From Agapetus fuscipes (Eukaryota > Arthropoda > Insecta > Trichoptera > Glossosomatidae): a stretch of 64,000 bases of DNA. A program made the position numbers and the translations under genes. The notes under the pieces are model-generated. The model did no database searches and was not told the origin of the DNA. It saw only the letters and a program-made list of their open reading frames with translations. The DNA is taken from NCBI GenBank assembly GCA_951799405.1, contig OX637338.1:1612001-1676000 (forward strand), given 5' to 3'. Shown in pieces: positions 42,001 through 52,658 of this stretch (positions within the stretch are counted from its first letter, which is position 1; each line of letters opens with the position of its first letter).

Positions 42001-44259
42001 AAAACGGTGTGTCAAGTCAGGACACATTGTTGCTGCGGCGATTGCAAAGTCATGTTTTTCCCCAAAAATTGACAAATCAAAGCAAATGTCAATGCTAGAT
42101 TTTCTTGTTCCAAAGTAGTATGCAGAAGGAAATATGTAGGACAATATAAAATATTTGTTACTTTTTTTGCATTTGAATTACGATCGAAGATTGCTTAATT
42201 AAATAAAACTCAAACAAATCCCAATTTTTTATTTTTCATCTGCATAGAATTTGTTCCATACTATAATCCGAACACTCCGTTATTTCAAACCCTCCTGTGT
42301 TTTTAGGAGTTCGAATTAACGAGGCTCTACTGTATTTTATAAATAACCATTATTTAATAATAACGGTGTTATGTTAAGATTGAAAGGTATCTCCAGGATA
42401 CTTACATCCCGCTAGCTCTCATCAGCATCACTCTCAGGGCGTGGGGTTCTTTCCTTGGCATTGCTCACTTGTATTTTGGGAAGGTTGTGTAGTAAAAGAT
42501 AAGTTTAACATGAACAAATAAGGGTTTATTTACTTTAATAATATGGGGGAAAAAGAGGAAATAAGGGAATGGCCTGACCTGCTCTTTGTCACTAAAACTG
42601 GAGTTACGAACTGAAGGCCTGGGGCAGAGCCCCAGGCTAGCGGTGGTTCACGAGGCGGAAGCCTCCACACGTTGGAGCCCCTGGGTGGGCGCTCCTATGC
42701 ACCCGTCTCTGGTCTACAAGGCGGGCGCCTTGGATGGCGGATGCTCCAAGTAGAAGGGGAGGGAGCTCCGTTGCTTGGGTGCTTGGTGCTTTGTCGCCGA
42801 CGTCTGGCCCAGGACTGCCGAGCGATAATCGACAGCCCGATCAGATCCCACGGCGCAGTCCGGCTGCTTCCGTGACCGTTCGGCTCTGTTCGGCCCACGA
42901 CACATACTGTACACTTTGATATTGTTTTTTTTATATGTTATGTAAAATAACATAACAACGGTGTTAAGGTTCTCCATTCCCCGTGCAAGAGTAGACAAGT
43001 AATTGTCCTTGAGACTTTAGCAATTCATAAACACAAAAATTGTAATTCTTATAGTTTGTTGGGTTGAAAACATGATCTACCGTTATCAAAGACCAGTCGT
43101 ACAGCAAATGGGTCTTGCTTAGAGAATAACGAGTAATGAGTGATCTTGCTCATCAAGTAAATCAGCGTGAAGTATATTTAGATTGTTTGTATTTTCCAGC
43201 GAGTACTGAACATCCAGGGAGCACATTCCATGTTCATCACGGGCCTGGAGTTCCTGCCGGTGAGCGCTGATGGTCCTCCCATCACCAGCAGGTCCGAGGC
43301 CGCCGTGGTCTCCATCTCAGTGGATAACCGAGTGTGCATCCACAGTTTACCTCACAGAAGTAAGCCACATCTTGCATGTAGTATTCCTTGACTTTTACGT
43401 TTGTATAAGGCTTACCACGCATACTGTAAAATATGGTACACTTTGACAATGTCACTCGTGTCATTTGGGTTTTTATTTTATAAGTACCGGTCTTTGACCA
43501 GTCCGTAGTCTAGTGTTGAACACTTCGGACTTGTAAATGGAAGGTAGTGGGTTCAAATTCCGGCGGAGCACAAAAAATGTACCATTTATAGTTTCAAATA
43601 TGCTCATGGGTGAAAAATTCATATACCTTTACCAAAGACAGGTCCATCCTGCCTTACAGCAACTGGGTCTTGCTTGAGTATTGGCGCTTTCTACAGCGGC
43701 GATCAAGCTCGCAGAGGGCTCTTGAGGTGAGGAAAAACAGCGGTCACCAAATAGATCATCCCAATATTATTATTATTGAGTAGGTACAGTTGCAGCATGT
43801 GTAAGCGCGAGCTTATACACTCAAAATGAATCTTAAATGTTCATATATCTCAGCATCTTAAATTTTGGATTGTAAAGCACAATCTTTGATACAAAATAAT
43901 TTGTTTTCATGTTTTAAATTAAATTAACTCCGTGGTGTGACATCACATCTTTCGCTTGTCCTTTAGTGCCAACTCCTTGGACAAATTTTCTGTATTTATC
44001 TCATATTAGAGTGTCTTTTTAAAAATTAATAATGATGTATGCAAACTGCATGGCCGAGTGTGCTCGACTGAGCGTAAATTTTTGCCTACTTGGGCATGGA
44101 TTTCTGTTTAGCTTACATTTCACATTACTCATGAAATACTAAATCGTCTAACATGTGTTTTTGTTTGTTACAGAGTCGCTTCCTGCTTGGCTAGCTGTTA
44201 TACTGATTGTGTTTGTCTTGTTTGGCACATTCACACTTTGCTCCTACCTCGGGATCTGA
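36019..44259 (+). CDS. Sec12/PREB, Sar1 guanine nucleotide exchange factor, 7 exons
   Basis: Exons: 36019-36156, 37656-38026, 39920-40058, 40559-40713, 41409-41652, 43200-43359, 44174-44259. All introns are GT-AG and phases agree, giving 1293 nt and 430 aa (human PREB: 417). By family it is an ER membrane protein whose cytosolic WD40 propeller activates Sar1 to start COPII coat assembly. Seen: N-terminal FPLYTL and VLVAGGGGSSKTGVANGFE (the conserved potassium-binding loop region), WD-type strands such as ATAGTDGHVRIWQFP and KLLVSIAKDGFAIIWS, the conserved FSGSVAIYIAFSLQ, and one C-terminal transmembrane helix with only a few luminal residues, as for a tail-anchored type II protein. An acidic/basic linker at about residues 115-155 is the least conserved part. 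Introns contain SINEs, MITEs, a pogo remnant and a solo LTR. No defect is visible. Confidence 0.95.
36871..37050 (+). mobile_element. SINE-A, second subfamily, 5'-truncated
   Basis: Starts at TTTTGCCAATGTCACCCC; carries ATTCAGCATTTGTAAGCGCG and ends ACTTAGATTATAGATG, not in the TTAGA repeat. Confidence 0.8.
37066..37245. mobile_element. Degraded foldback MITE (family of 6765-6998)
   Basis: Keeps TCATATCCGACGTCCTCAGG and AGGCGTGTGTCTTCTAC, but the right arm is eroded. Confidence 0.65.
37370..37564 (+). mobile_element. SINE-A, second subfamily, 5'-truncated
   Basis: Same truncation style as the copy 500 bp upstream; ends in CAGCTTAGATTATAGATAG just before Sec12 exon 2. Confidence 0.8.
38098..38292 (+). 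mobile_element. SINE-C copy, head eroded
   Basis: Contains TGGCGGAGCACAAAAAATAC and the GCGCTTTGCAGCAACGACCA segment; joined directly to a SINE-B. Confidence 0.75.
38293..38598 (+). mobile_element. SINE-B copy
   Basis: tRNA-like head GTCGGTGACTTAGTTGGTAG and B box AGGTTCGATCCCC, complete body. Confidence 0.85.
39336..39595. mobile_element. MITE, GAGTCGTATAAATGCAAACG family
   Basis: Ends GAGTCGTATAAATGCAAACG and GCAGTTATACGACTC in inverse orientation, in Sec12 intron 2. A shorter copy is nested at 44544-44656. Confidence 0.8.
41890..42333 (+). mobile_element. pogo/Tigger remnant
   Basis: Inverted ends CAGTA...TAGAGCCGCGACAATTCGAAC and GTTCGAATTAACGAGGCTCT before CTGTA are typical of pogo/Tigger elements. 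The interior still shows the broken C-terminus of the transposase (ISHAEAVQAFNK, then a frameshifted continuation). In Sec12 intron 5. Confidence 0.75.
42367..42957. mobile_element. Solo LTR
   Basis: 591 bp from TGTTATGTTA to its exact inverse TAACATAACA, flanked by ACGG on both sides (42363-42366, 42958-42961). A TG...CA element with a 4-bp duplication fits a Gypsy-type LTR retrotransposon reduced by recombination. GC-rich interior open frames look non-coding. Confidence 0.85.
43378..43487 (+). mobile_element. SINE-A, 5' part of a split copy
   Basis: Runs from GTAGTATTCCTTGACTTTTA to TTATAAGTACC and continues after the SINE-C insertion at about 43787-43870. Confidence 0.7.
43488..43786 (+). 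mobile_element. SINE-C, full-length, inserted in SINE-A
   Basis: Head GACCAGTCCGTAGTCTAGTG, body and CACCAAATAGATCATCCCAA tail. It separates the two halves of a SINE-A. A small SINE-C fragment also lies at 43055-43140. Confidence 0.8.
43787..43870 (+). mobile_element. SINE-A, 3' part of a split copy
   Basis: Continues with GTAGGTACAGTTGCAGCATG to ATCTCAGCATCTTAAATT. Confidence 0.65.
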
Positions 44260-44312
44260 CATACTTTGTTCGGTTATTTCATTTATCAATAATTCCTATC
44301 ATATAAGTAGTG

Positions 44313-44318
44313 AATAAA
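44313..44318 (+). promoter_or_regulatory. Polyadenylation signal of the Sec12 gene
   Basis: AATAAA about 55 nt after the Sec12 stop codon. Confidence 0.55.
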
Positions 44319-44441
44319 TGGACTATATAGCCTTTTTAGGTAAAGGAAGGAATGGCAATCAAAGCAATCCTTTAGGTAAATAAATCAGGAAAAGGTTTTC
44401 AATGGACTCTGTGCAAAGCTTGAACTGCGGTTAACGTCACA

Positions 44442-44750
44442 CGGGTGGAAGTCTTGACGGCCGTCGGTAGATCTTACCGTATCTATTTGAAGATAGCACT
44501 GGATAAAGCATGGCGGCACATCAACAACTGATACATTTTATAAGAGTCGTATAAATGCAAACGCCGTCAACTCCTTACGCGACGATTTTGAGAAAAATAA
44601 ACTTGTAAAACGACAACACCAGTTGGAGATGACGGCGTTTGCAGTTATACGACTCATATTGAATAGCGATTGATTGTTCACCCACTGCCATGTTTTTTTC
44701 CGTCCTATCTTCAAATAGATACGACCGACGGCCATCGAGACTTCCACCCT
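44442..44750. mobile_element. GGAAGTCTCG foldback MITE with nested MITE
   Basis: Arms GGGTGGAAGTCTTGACGGCC and its inverse; the middle is interrupted by the element at 44544-44656. Confidence 0.8.
44544..44656. mobile_element. Nested MITE, GAGTCGTATAAATGCAAACG family
   Basis: 113 bp with inverted ends identical in type to 39336-39595, inserted in another MITE. Confidence 0.8.
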
Positions 44751-45539
44751 TGGTCTGTGTGGCGTTACTTTAGCGACCAATTACAGAATATTATTGAGCA
44801 TACTCCTTAGTTAACTGGCCAGGTGACAACACATTTTCTTGGCTTTGGAATTTGTGCCGACTCCATTAAAAGTATGGTGTAATGCGCAAGGAATATTTAT
44901 GATAACGGTGTTTAGTATTTTCATTTTTATACTCTGCTCAAATAGTATGTTTACTTATTATTTTATGTTTAAATTGACTATAAAAATACTTATTCATATT
45001 TCTTAAAACTTTCTTCATAAGGCAGGGTTTTCTTTTTTTAGTTTTTTTCTGTCTCTGATAATATTTGATAATTTATTTGTAATATAAAAGTGTATGTATG
45101 GAAAATTAGACCATGATATTAAAGGAATAAATGGATAGAAAGTGACGGGGTATACTTAGATAAGAGAGGAATAGATAGAAAAAGGAAGGGAGTTAGGAAA
45201 GAAAGAATAGGGATAAGAGAATTATTTAAATCAGAGGTGTGTTGTCATTGAATGACTTGTACATAATAATTATCCATATTCAGCTTTTCTTACATTTTCC
45301 TTGTCCGTTGAATGATTTTGAATCAGCATGTTGAAATAGGGAATGACTAGATAGGTGTAGTTTTCATATTATAATTGTTTGTGTAAAATTGTACTCTTCG
45401 CAAACATTGAATGAAACAATTTGTAAAAAATATTTTATTATCACAAATACAAGAATAAATATTACTCATGTTTAAATTTTTCAACATTGTTTTATTTTTT
45501 GTCTCCCTGGCATCAACTATGTGAAAAAAACCAAAGATG

Positions 45540-45782
45540 TCTAATCTAATCTAATCTAAGTTGCCAAGATATGTTACATTGGAGATTCACATTACTTACA
45601 TGCATTTTCACAACCAGACACGTACAAGTTCGCGCTTGCACATGCCGCGTGTGAACCTACAACACAAAAACCAAATCTCAAATGGACATACACCCTGCAA
45701 CTCTTGCCATCCTTCCCTGAGACAGGGGTGACAATGGCAAAGTGAACCATTTTTACAGCATGGGTGGTCAGCCGCATACCAA
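45540..45782 (-). mobile_element. SINE-A copy
   Basis: Clean CTAATCTAATCTAATCTAAG tail at the left; truncated at the head after GCATACCAA. Confidence 0.85.
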
Positions 45783-47273
45783 GTAAGTACCTATATTAAT
45801 TTGTTGAGGCAAAAGATTTGCTTGGCTACTTGGTCGTTTAATGTTTGATCGCCGAGCAATATGCCTGTAGATATATTCAGAAGAGTCTTACAAGAAAGCT
45901 TCTATTTGTTAAGATTGCTCTGTGAGACTGTGAATGCAACAAATCCGAGATGTGCGGCGCGTTTATGAATTGGTAGCCTGTCTTGTAGGAATTTAGTTAT
46001 GGAGCATTTTTGTGAACGAATCACATATAGTGAGACATGATAAGAGTGAAAAATTATTCTCCAACTTGAGTAAAATTATTCAGAAATATGAAACCCAAAG
46101 CAAAATAATGGAAGGAAATTAAAAAGATTGAAAAATCCAAGTATTCAAAGCCTTTTTTTAATTTATGGACCGAAAAATAAATAATGGTAGTTGTTACAAC
46201 CTACCTGTGAATTTAAATTATTTTTCCCGATATTTTGAATTTCCCGCAGGTTGTTTACTGCGCATGCGTTCAGGCATTATTTGAATCATCCAATGACAGC
46301 GCTTTAAATTTGAAATTACAACCAATGACAGCCTCAGATGAATGTTATTGTTGCTTTTGAAGGAACTTCATGTTGATGCGTTTTATAATCTTTATTTCCT
46401 ACCGAAGAAATTTCGAATTCAAGATTTGTTGTGATAAATGTTGATTATTGTTTTGTGAACTTTTCAAGATTGTTCGCTGCTATAAACACATAAGTAAGTT
46501 AATTAATTTTTCATTCAAATCGTTATATTTAAGAGAAGCTATCCCATATTTCGTCTTGACATGTGTTTACCATCTTAGGTTTTATTGTACAACCGTCGTT
46601 GCTTTATTTTTTGTTTTTGTTTTCAAAGTATTGAGGACATTGGCTTCGTTTTATGTTGTGCCTTTATCATTGGCCTTTATATAAAAGTATACCTCATCTA
46701 TCAACTGAGAAGACCTATAAGTCGCAAGATATCCATCGCTCTAATGTTTCGATTTAGTCAGATTTAGTTCTACTTTTAACTTTGTACCTACATACGTACC
46801 TACCCTTTATTTGTCGTATTTTGTTAAAAAATTAACACAAAGATTAACACCCAAATTAAATTTATCTGCTATATATACTTTGCTCCTGCATATCATAACA
46901 GTGTATCCTTTTAGACTTTCGAAATGTCGAAATCTTTTAAAACCATTCTCGCCATTACCCACCCTTTTGTACCAACAAGTAGCAAAATAAACATCTGCTC
47001 AACTTCATAAAATCTTTCAGGGGTGAACTCGAATTAATTTGATTTATTTTTCTTTTCACATATTTTTACACGTACCTATGCTCTTAATTATGAAGCAGTC
47101 GTTGCTGATGATAAAATTCATATTCTGCGAGTATAATCCCTTTGGAAATCTGTTCAACTATAAATATGTATCATACCATTCATACCTAAGTACTGCCATC
47201 CCTTGTTAATTAAGTGGAGCTTATTTTGGGTATCGAAGCGCACGGACTTTCATACTTTTTAAGTACTATTATT
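45783..47273. other. AT-rich stretch, no gene seen
   Basis: Open frames at about 46448-46767 are hydrophobic and T-rich, without splice or coding signals. No repeat family recognised. Confidence 0.45.
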
Positions 47274-47468
47274 GAGGCTGACCACCCATACTGTAAAAAA
47301 TGGTTCACTTTGCCAATGTCACCCCTGTTTCAGGGAAGGTCGGCAAGAGTTGCAGGGCTTATGTTCATTTGAGATTGGGGTTTTATATTGTAGGTCCACA
47401 TGCGGCGTGTGTTAGCGCGAACTTATACCTACATGTCTGCTTGTGGGAATGCGTTTAATATGAATCTT
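47274..47468 (+). mobile_element. SINE-A copy lacking extreme ends
   Basis: From GAGGCTGACCACCC to TCTTAAATGATTTA. The tail is replaced by a LINE fragment. Confidence 0.8.
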
Positions 47469-47475
47469 AAATGAT

Positions 47476-47702
47476 TTACATATTCGAAGAAAGTATATGT
47501 TGGTAGAATAGATGGATGTCGTGGTAGAGGAAGACCGAGAAAGGTATGGATGGACCAAATATCCGAAATTGCGAATGAATGGAATATCCAGAGTCATAAT
47601 AAAAGAAGAGCTTGTATGAAGAAGGTTATGACTCTGGAGGAAATGAAAGAAGTATGCAAGGATAGAAAGAAATGGCGGTTGATCTGTGATGTTGGCGGCT
47701 AG
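47476..47702 (+). mobile_element. LINE 3' fragment
   Basis: A frame reads GRGRPRKVWMDQISEIANEW, then KEVCKDRKKWRLICD and stop, the C-terminus of an RT LINE. Relatives: 48075-48236 (+, frameshifted) and 57690-58135 (-). Confidence 0.75.
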
Positions 47703-47803
47703 GGTTTGTTAAAGTGAATTTGGTTTTATGATTTAGTTTTTTATGTCCATGTATATATTGTTATTTTTATTCTTTGATTTTAAAAAATGTAATTTGTCAT
47801 GTA

Positions 47804-48064
47804 TGTTCCTTGACTTATAGGTTGTTATGCGGCTGACCACCCATAATATAAAAATTGGTTCACTTTGCCAATGTCACCCCTGTTTCAGGGAAGGACGGCA
47901 AGAGTTGCAAGGCTTATGTTCATTTGAGATTGGGTTTTTATATTGTAGGTCCACATGCGGCATGTGTTAGCGCGAAATTATACATATCTGCTTGTGGGAA
48001 TGCATTTAGTATAAATCTTAAATGATATATATCTTTGCAGCTTAGATTAGATTAGATTAGATTC
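47804..48064 (+). mobile_element. SINE-A, full-length copy
   Basis: From TGTTCCTTGACTTATAGG to a TTAGATTAGATTAGATT tail. Confidence 0.9.
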
Positions 48065-48074
48065 AGCTTAGATT

Positions 48075-48236
48075 TAGATGTTGAGCCAAAATATCTGAAA
48101 TAGCGAATGAATGGGATATCCAGAGTCATAATAAAAGGAGGACTTGTATGAAAAAGGTTATGACTCTGGATGAAATGAAAGAAGTGTGCAAGGACAGGAA
48201 GAAGTGGCGACTAATCTGCAATGTTGATTTCTAATG
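48075..48236 (+). mobile_element. LINE 3' fragment, frameshifted
   Basis: Close relative of 47476-47702 (shared CCAGAGTCATAATAAAAG and GGTTATGACTCTGGA). Confidence 0.7.
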
Positions 48237-48365
48237 TTGGTGTATTCATTTGCTACATTTTTTGCATAGGAAATTTTTGACTTTTTTTGTATAGATTTCT
48301 TTGTAAGGTTTTGTTCTTTTTTATATTTAAATGTAATTTATTATTCATATTCCTTGACTTATAGG

Positions 48366-49427
48366 TAGGGACTGGAAAATTTCGCGATCGCGATAAAACG
48401 AATTTATTCGCGAATTTTGATGTTTTTACGCGAATAACGCGAAATTTGAGGTTTTACGCAAATATCGCGAATTTTCGTACTTTTGGTAGAAATTGTGCGA
48501 AAAAGTTGTTATGTTACGCTTCTGAAACGCAACTATTTTGTGGGAAAGAAAAGATTCCTGTGAAAACCCTTTGCAAGGTGCAAAGCACAGGAAAAATGGT
48601 CGGTGTTATAGCCGAGGGGGCCAAGTGGGCTGATCTTTCAACGTTGAAACACGCTAGAACGCTAGACGCGGGGTTCGATCCCCGCCTGGGTCATTTGCCC
48701 ATAAATTTGACTCTGGTTCAACAAATGTAATTGGGTAATTATAAATGAATAATTAATTAAAATAAACAATACTCGTAATGATTTTTCATTAATCATATTA
48801 ATACCTGTTTCTGGCCAGGCAGAGTAGGTTGGTGAATTGCATTCCTATTCATAAATCTATTTTATTTAAAAAAAAAAAAAAGATAAGTAGAACTGTCCTG
48901 GACATCCAAACAGACTTGAATCGTGACATCAATGAAGGAAAATACTTCAAGGAGTGAAGCTGTTGCTGGATTAGCCAACTGGAAGAGCACAACTTGAGGC
49001 TTTCATAAAAGCCAACATCCCTCGAAAAAAATAGATAACCCTCATCTAGAGACTAAATGCACAAAAATTAAATATTTTAAAAGGATATTGCAGGGTATTC
49101 GGAGTGTCATTAAAATATTAATACTTTATTCAGTCAATGGTTTTTTGTAAGTTGTAACTCGTATTGATTCAGATGTTGTTTATTCATTGTTTTTGGAGGT
49201 ACATATTGTTGTTTATATAATAAACTGTAAATATTAGTAATATCCATAGTTTTGCAATTACATAAACCTTTATTTCGATCAAATCAACCCTAAAAATTAC
49301 ACCGAATCTCCCCGTTTATCATGAAAAATAACGCGAATTTCCCAGTTTTTGATCAAAAATAACGCGAATTTCCCAAAAAAATAACGCGAATTTCGCAAAA
49401 AATAACACCACTTTTTTCCAGTCCCTA
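48366..49427 (+). mobile_element. Non-autonomous hAT-like element, copy 1
   Basis: 1062 bp with ends TAGGGACTGGAAAA and TTTTCCAGTCCCTA, flanked by exact CTTATAGG (48358-48365, 49428-49435), which splits a SINE-A. Both subterminal regions carry many AACGCGAATTT repeats. It contains a SINE-D-like segment at 48604-48855 and has no transposase. Confidence 0.9.
48604..48855 (+). mobile_element. SINE-D segment inside hAT copy 1
   Basis: tRNA-like A-box region TTATAGCCGAGGGGGCCAAG and B box GGGTTCGATCCCCGC, followed by CTGGTTCAACAAATG and TTTCTGGCCAGGCAGAGTAG. A free copy of the same sequence is at 52770-53030. Confidence 0.8.
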
Positions 49428-49618
49428 CTTATAGGTTGGTATGAGGCTGACCACCCATACTGTAAAAAATGGTTCACTTTGCCAATGTCACCCCTGTTTC
49501 AGGGAAGGTCGGCAAAAGTTGTGGGGCTTATGTTCATTTGAGGTTTGGATTTTATTTGTAAGTACACATTCAGCATTTGTAAGCGCGAACTACACTTGTT
49601 GGTTTGTGGGCATACATC
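49428..49618 (+). mobile_element. SINE-A, part after hAT insertion
   Basis: Resumes CTTATAGGTTGGTATGAGGC, where 48350-48365 stopped. The distal half belongs to the CATTTGTAAGCGCGAACTAC subfamily. Confidence 0.8.
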
Positions 49619-49833
49619 TGAGAGCTTTAAGGTTATACGAGAGCTTAAGAAGATTATTAATATCGGGACTAAAGAACCTCTTTAATAAGTTTTATGAAAC
49701 TAAAATCGTAATTTTATGTCAAATAACTTTGACTAATCATGGCCAGATGTCATTGCTGAAGTATATAACTTAATGTTCTTACTCAAGCATTACGTTTCAT
49801 AAAAAAATAATGTAAATTATCTTGACACTCTAA

Positions 49834-51487
49834 AGGCTAGTTCGCACGAGGCCACTGATTTAGTCAAGTACCGAGTAATTTAGTAGTGGGCGGGGCGCTA
49901 CTCGCCCGTGAAGCGTTCGCATTACGGTCCAGTACAGTACACAAGTGCGAAGTTGGCTGCAGAAAGCCCTTTCTATAATGGCGGAAAATTTGAATTGGCT
50001 GCAGTTTGAAAATATTAATTGAGTATTAAAATCATGTTATTATAAAGCCCTTTAAATTGGCTATGGTTTGGTAATATTAACTGATTTATGCCCGGCCACC
50101 TAGCTAGGAGCCTGTTTAGCAAACAACTTCGAAACTCGACTTTTGTAAATTCGAAATGTATTTTATGGTTTATAAAATAATATACACATTTTAAATAAAA
50201 ACAACACATGACTATTTGATGTTTATAATAATATCTACCATTTACGCTGCAAACATTATTTTTTAATTGAATTTTTATCTTTTCAATGATGTGTACAAAG
50301 TATATTTTGTATGCACACACTATAATACGGCTCTAGTCTGCAGCTGCATTCAGATGCATTTCTCTGTTGCGTTTTTCGTTGTTGACAATTAACATCAATA
50401 TTCAACATGTAAAATCGGCATTTTCAAATACACGGCGGTCACCAATCAATTATCAAGTTAAAGAAGAAACATGGTTCAACTTTTCAGAGGCTGACCGCGA
50501 GAAACTTGTTCAATCCTGCTACATACGCCTCTCACGTCTGTCACAGATATACCAGCTGATGGCTTACAGTGGCATAAAATTGTAATGCCTCTAATTAGTT
50601 ATCCCCGTGTGTCACTGAATTGTTTCTGTACAAAACAATAAGTAGCAATCCATCTGAAGGATATCATAAGGCCTGTGATATGACAAATTTATGGTAGGTA
50701 CCTATAAACATCGATCAATGTAAAAGATCGATGTTTTTAAATACGTAATAAATTCATGGACGATAATAGTTATTTCCACAACATCTTTACCAAAACTATA
50801 TTTGTACAGCTCTATTGTCAGCAAGGAGCTACATGATTGTATTTTTGACAGCTGATATCCGCACCAAAAATCGATGTCATACTATTCTTATCGAAAAAAA
50901 ATTACCTTTCTCAAAACTTTTTGGAAGTAGATAAGTCCTAGCAACTTCTATATTCTCAAGAGTTTCTAAAAAACCAAGGATATCGGTGTGCATATCCACT
51001 TATTTACAGTTTAAACATGACATAACCTCACTGACAGGTCGCTAAGTTTAGGGAGCGGAACATCGGGCTCGCAAATATAAGAAGTTCTTAAGTACTTAAA
51101 TATTTTTAAACAGCACTTTATCTTTAAATATTCTTGCTGAAAACGGGCATTATCTTTTCAAACTGCAGCCAATTTAAATTGCCGCCATTCTTGCATTTCC
51201 GTTTCCCCGCCAAGAGTGAGCGGCCAATGGCGCGGCCGCTAATAAACTCGACTCGGACTCGGGCTTTTCCGTGGCTCTTCGGACTCGGACTTTTCCGTGG
51301 CTTCTCGGCAACACTCGCCCACGGACGGTGGGCGGGGCCGCTACTTGCCCGAAAAAATAGAATGAAATGGATCGGCTTGACTAAACCATTGACTTAACTA
51401 CTGGACTAAATTGTTGGGGTTCGCACACGTTTAGCCACTAAATTACTCGTTACTTGACTAAATTACTCGCCTTGTCCGAACCAGCCT
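49834..51487. mobile_element. Long-TIR Harbinger-like element
   Basis: Ends AGGCTAGTTCGCACGAGGCC and TTGTCCGAACCAGCCT, next to TAA (left) and TTA (right). Secondary inverted segments (AATTGGCTGCAGTTTGAAAA and its inverse) lie inside. It contains an open frame at 50367-50585. Confidence 0.7.
50367..50585 (+). pseudogene. Protein-like open frame inside the TIR element, unrecognised
   Basis: The last 45 codons (YQVKEETWFNFSEADREKLV, SCYIRLSRLSQIYQLMAYSG) look more protein-like than other frames in the non-coding regions, ending in a stop. It could be a captured host exon or a remnant of the element's own gene. No splice acceptor was assigned. Confidence 0.3.
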
Positions 51488-52004
51488 TTAGCGAGCGTTT
51501 TAGTTTTTATAAACTTGTGTTTAAACGCTATTGTTGAGTATTTACGACCGCATGGCTCATATAGTAAGTTATGCATCAAAAATTGCAAAAAGAAATGATT
51601 TGACACAAGTATTATTCTATGTTAGAATTATTTAACTTTTTTTGCATTTTGAATCGACACGAGGAACGTGTGCCCAGAGCATGTTTTGTCGTTTTAACAA
51701 AGGCATGCCAAAGTACTGTTTCGTCTATCTCACACAATATATTATGTGGATATTTTTTTTCATATATCGCACGCTTCTAATTAAAGAACAATAAGTCCAA
51801 AAATAAGAATGATGGGAAATTACGTTTGATGTTTTGCATGTTTGACTTGTTGCACTAATGTACAAAAAACCGGTAAAATGGCCTTTTTTTCTCAAAATAT
51901 AAGAAATGAATCTAAAAGTAGATTTCAACCTTTAATTTTGTATAGCAATTACCATCACTTGAATTTACTTAACTTTTAGTAATAAACTCAGATTAAAGTT
52001 CTTT

Positions 52005-52083
52005 ACAGATCACCGAAGTTAAGCTACATTGGGCGCGGATGCTACTTGGATGGGTGCCCGCTAGGTACACCGCGTGTTGTTGG
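52005..52083 (+). rRNA. 5S rRNA-like fragment heading a SINE
   Basis: The 3' two thirds of a 5S rRNA sequence: GATCACCGAAGTTAAGC, GGGCGCGG, TACTTGGATGGGTG and ACACCGCGTG are recognisable, with several mismatches. The first third is absent and a SINE-C follows directly, so this is not a functional 5S gene. Confidence 0.8.
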
Positions 52084-52086
52084 CAT

Positions 52087-52388
52087 TTCTTGGACCGGTC
52101 CGTAGTCCAGTGGCAACACTTCGGACTCGTAAATGGAAGGTTGTGGATTCGGATCCCGGCGGAGCACAAAAATATAACATTTATATTTCCAAATTTACTC
52201 TTCGCTGGGTTGAAAAATTCATAAGCCTTTACCAAAGACCAATTTTACAACAACTGGGTCTTGCTTGAGAATTAGCGCTTTCTACAGCGACGACCAAGCT
52301 CGCAGGGGGCTCTTGAGGTGTAATACACACAAAAACAACGCTTACCAAATAAATCATCCTAATATTATTTATTCTTGTTAATGTACCT
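52087..52388 (+). mobile_element. SINE-C, full-length, behind 5S-like sequence
   Basis: Head GACCGGTCCGTAGTCCAGTG, B box-like GGATTCGGATCCC, body, and CCAAATAAATCATCCTAATA tail. Confidence 0.9.
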
Positions 52389-52658
52389 ATTCATATTCGT
52401 CCAAATTGAACGACTGTCACATTCCAGCTTTTCTTTTCACATTTTTATGGCGTTTCTACATTAAAATCGATTTTCCCAATTTCGGAGTTATTGCTCTTTA
52501 CGATTAAGGGTGCGATGCGGATCTTTTGTATATGTACGTATTTTTTTTATATTTTCAAAGTGTAGGTCCTAGCGATAGCAAATCAGTGTATTAATAAAGT
52601 TTGGCCATAAAAATATTTTCATTTTATTTATCACTTTTTATCTTCTTTTATATCTTAT

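Noticed and set aside
42672..42998. GC-rich overlapping open frames in Sec12 intron 5
   Set aside because: They lie within the solo LTR and are open in several frames on both strands, so they are non-coding LTR sequence.
46448..46767. Small hydrophobic open frames resembling a membrane protein
   Set aside because: They are T-rich and overlap in two frames, without conserved motifs or splice signals; best explained by base composition.
49441..49773. Recurrent open frame starting MRLTTHTVK, also at about 17770, 19534, 25277 and 45592
   Set aside because: It is the SINE-A sequence read through; it recurs wherever the repeat occurs and shows no coding constraint.
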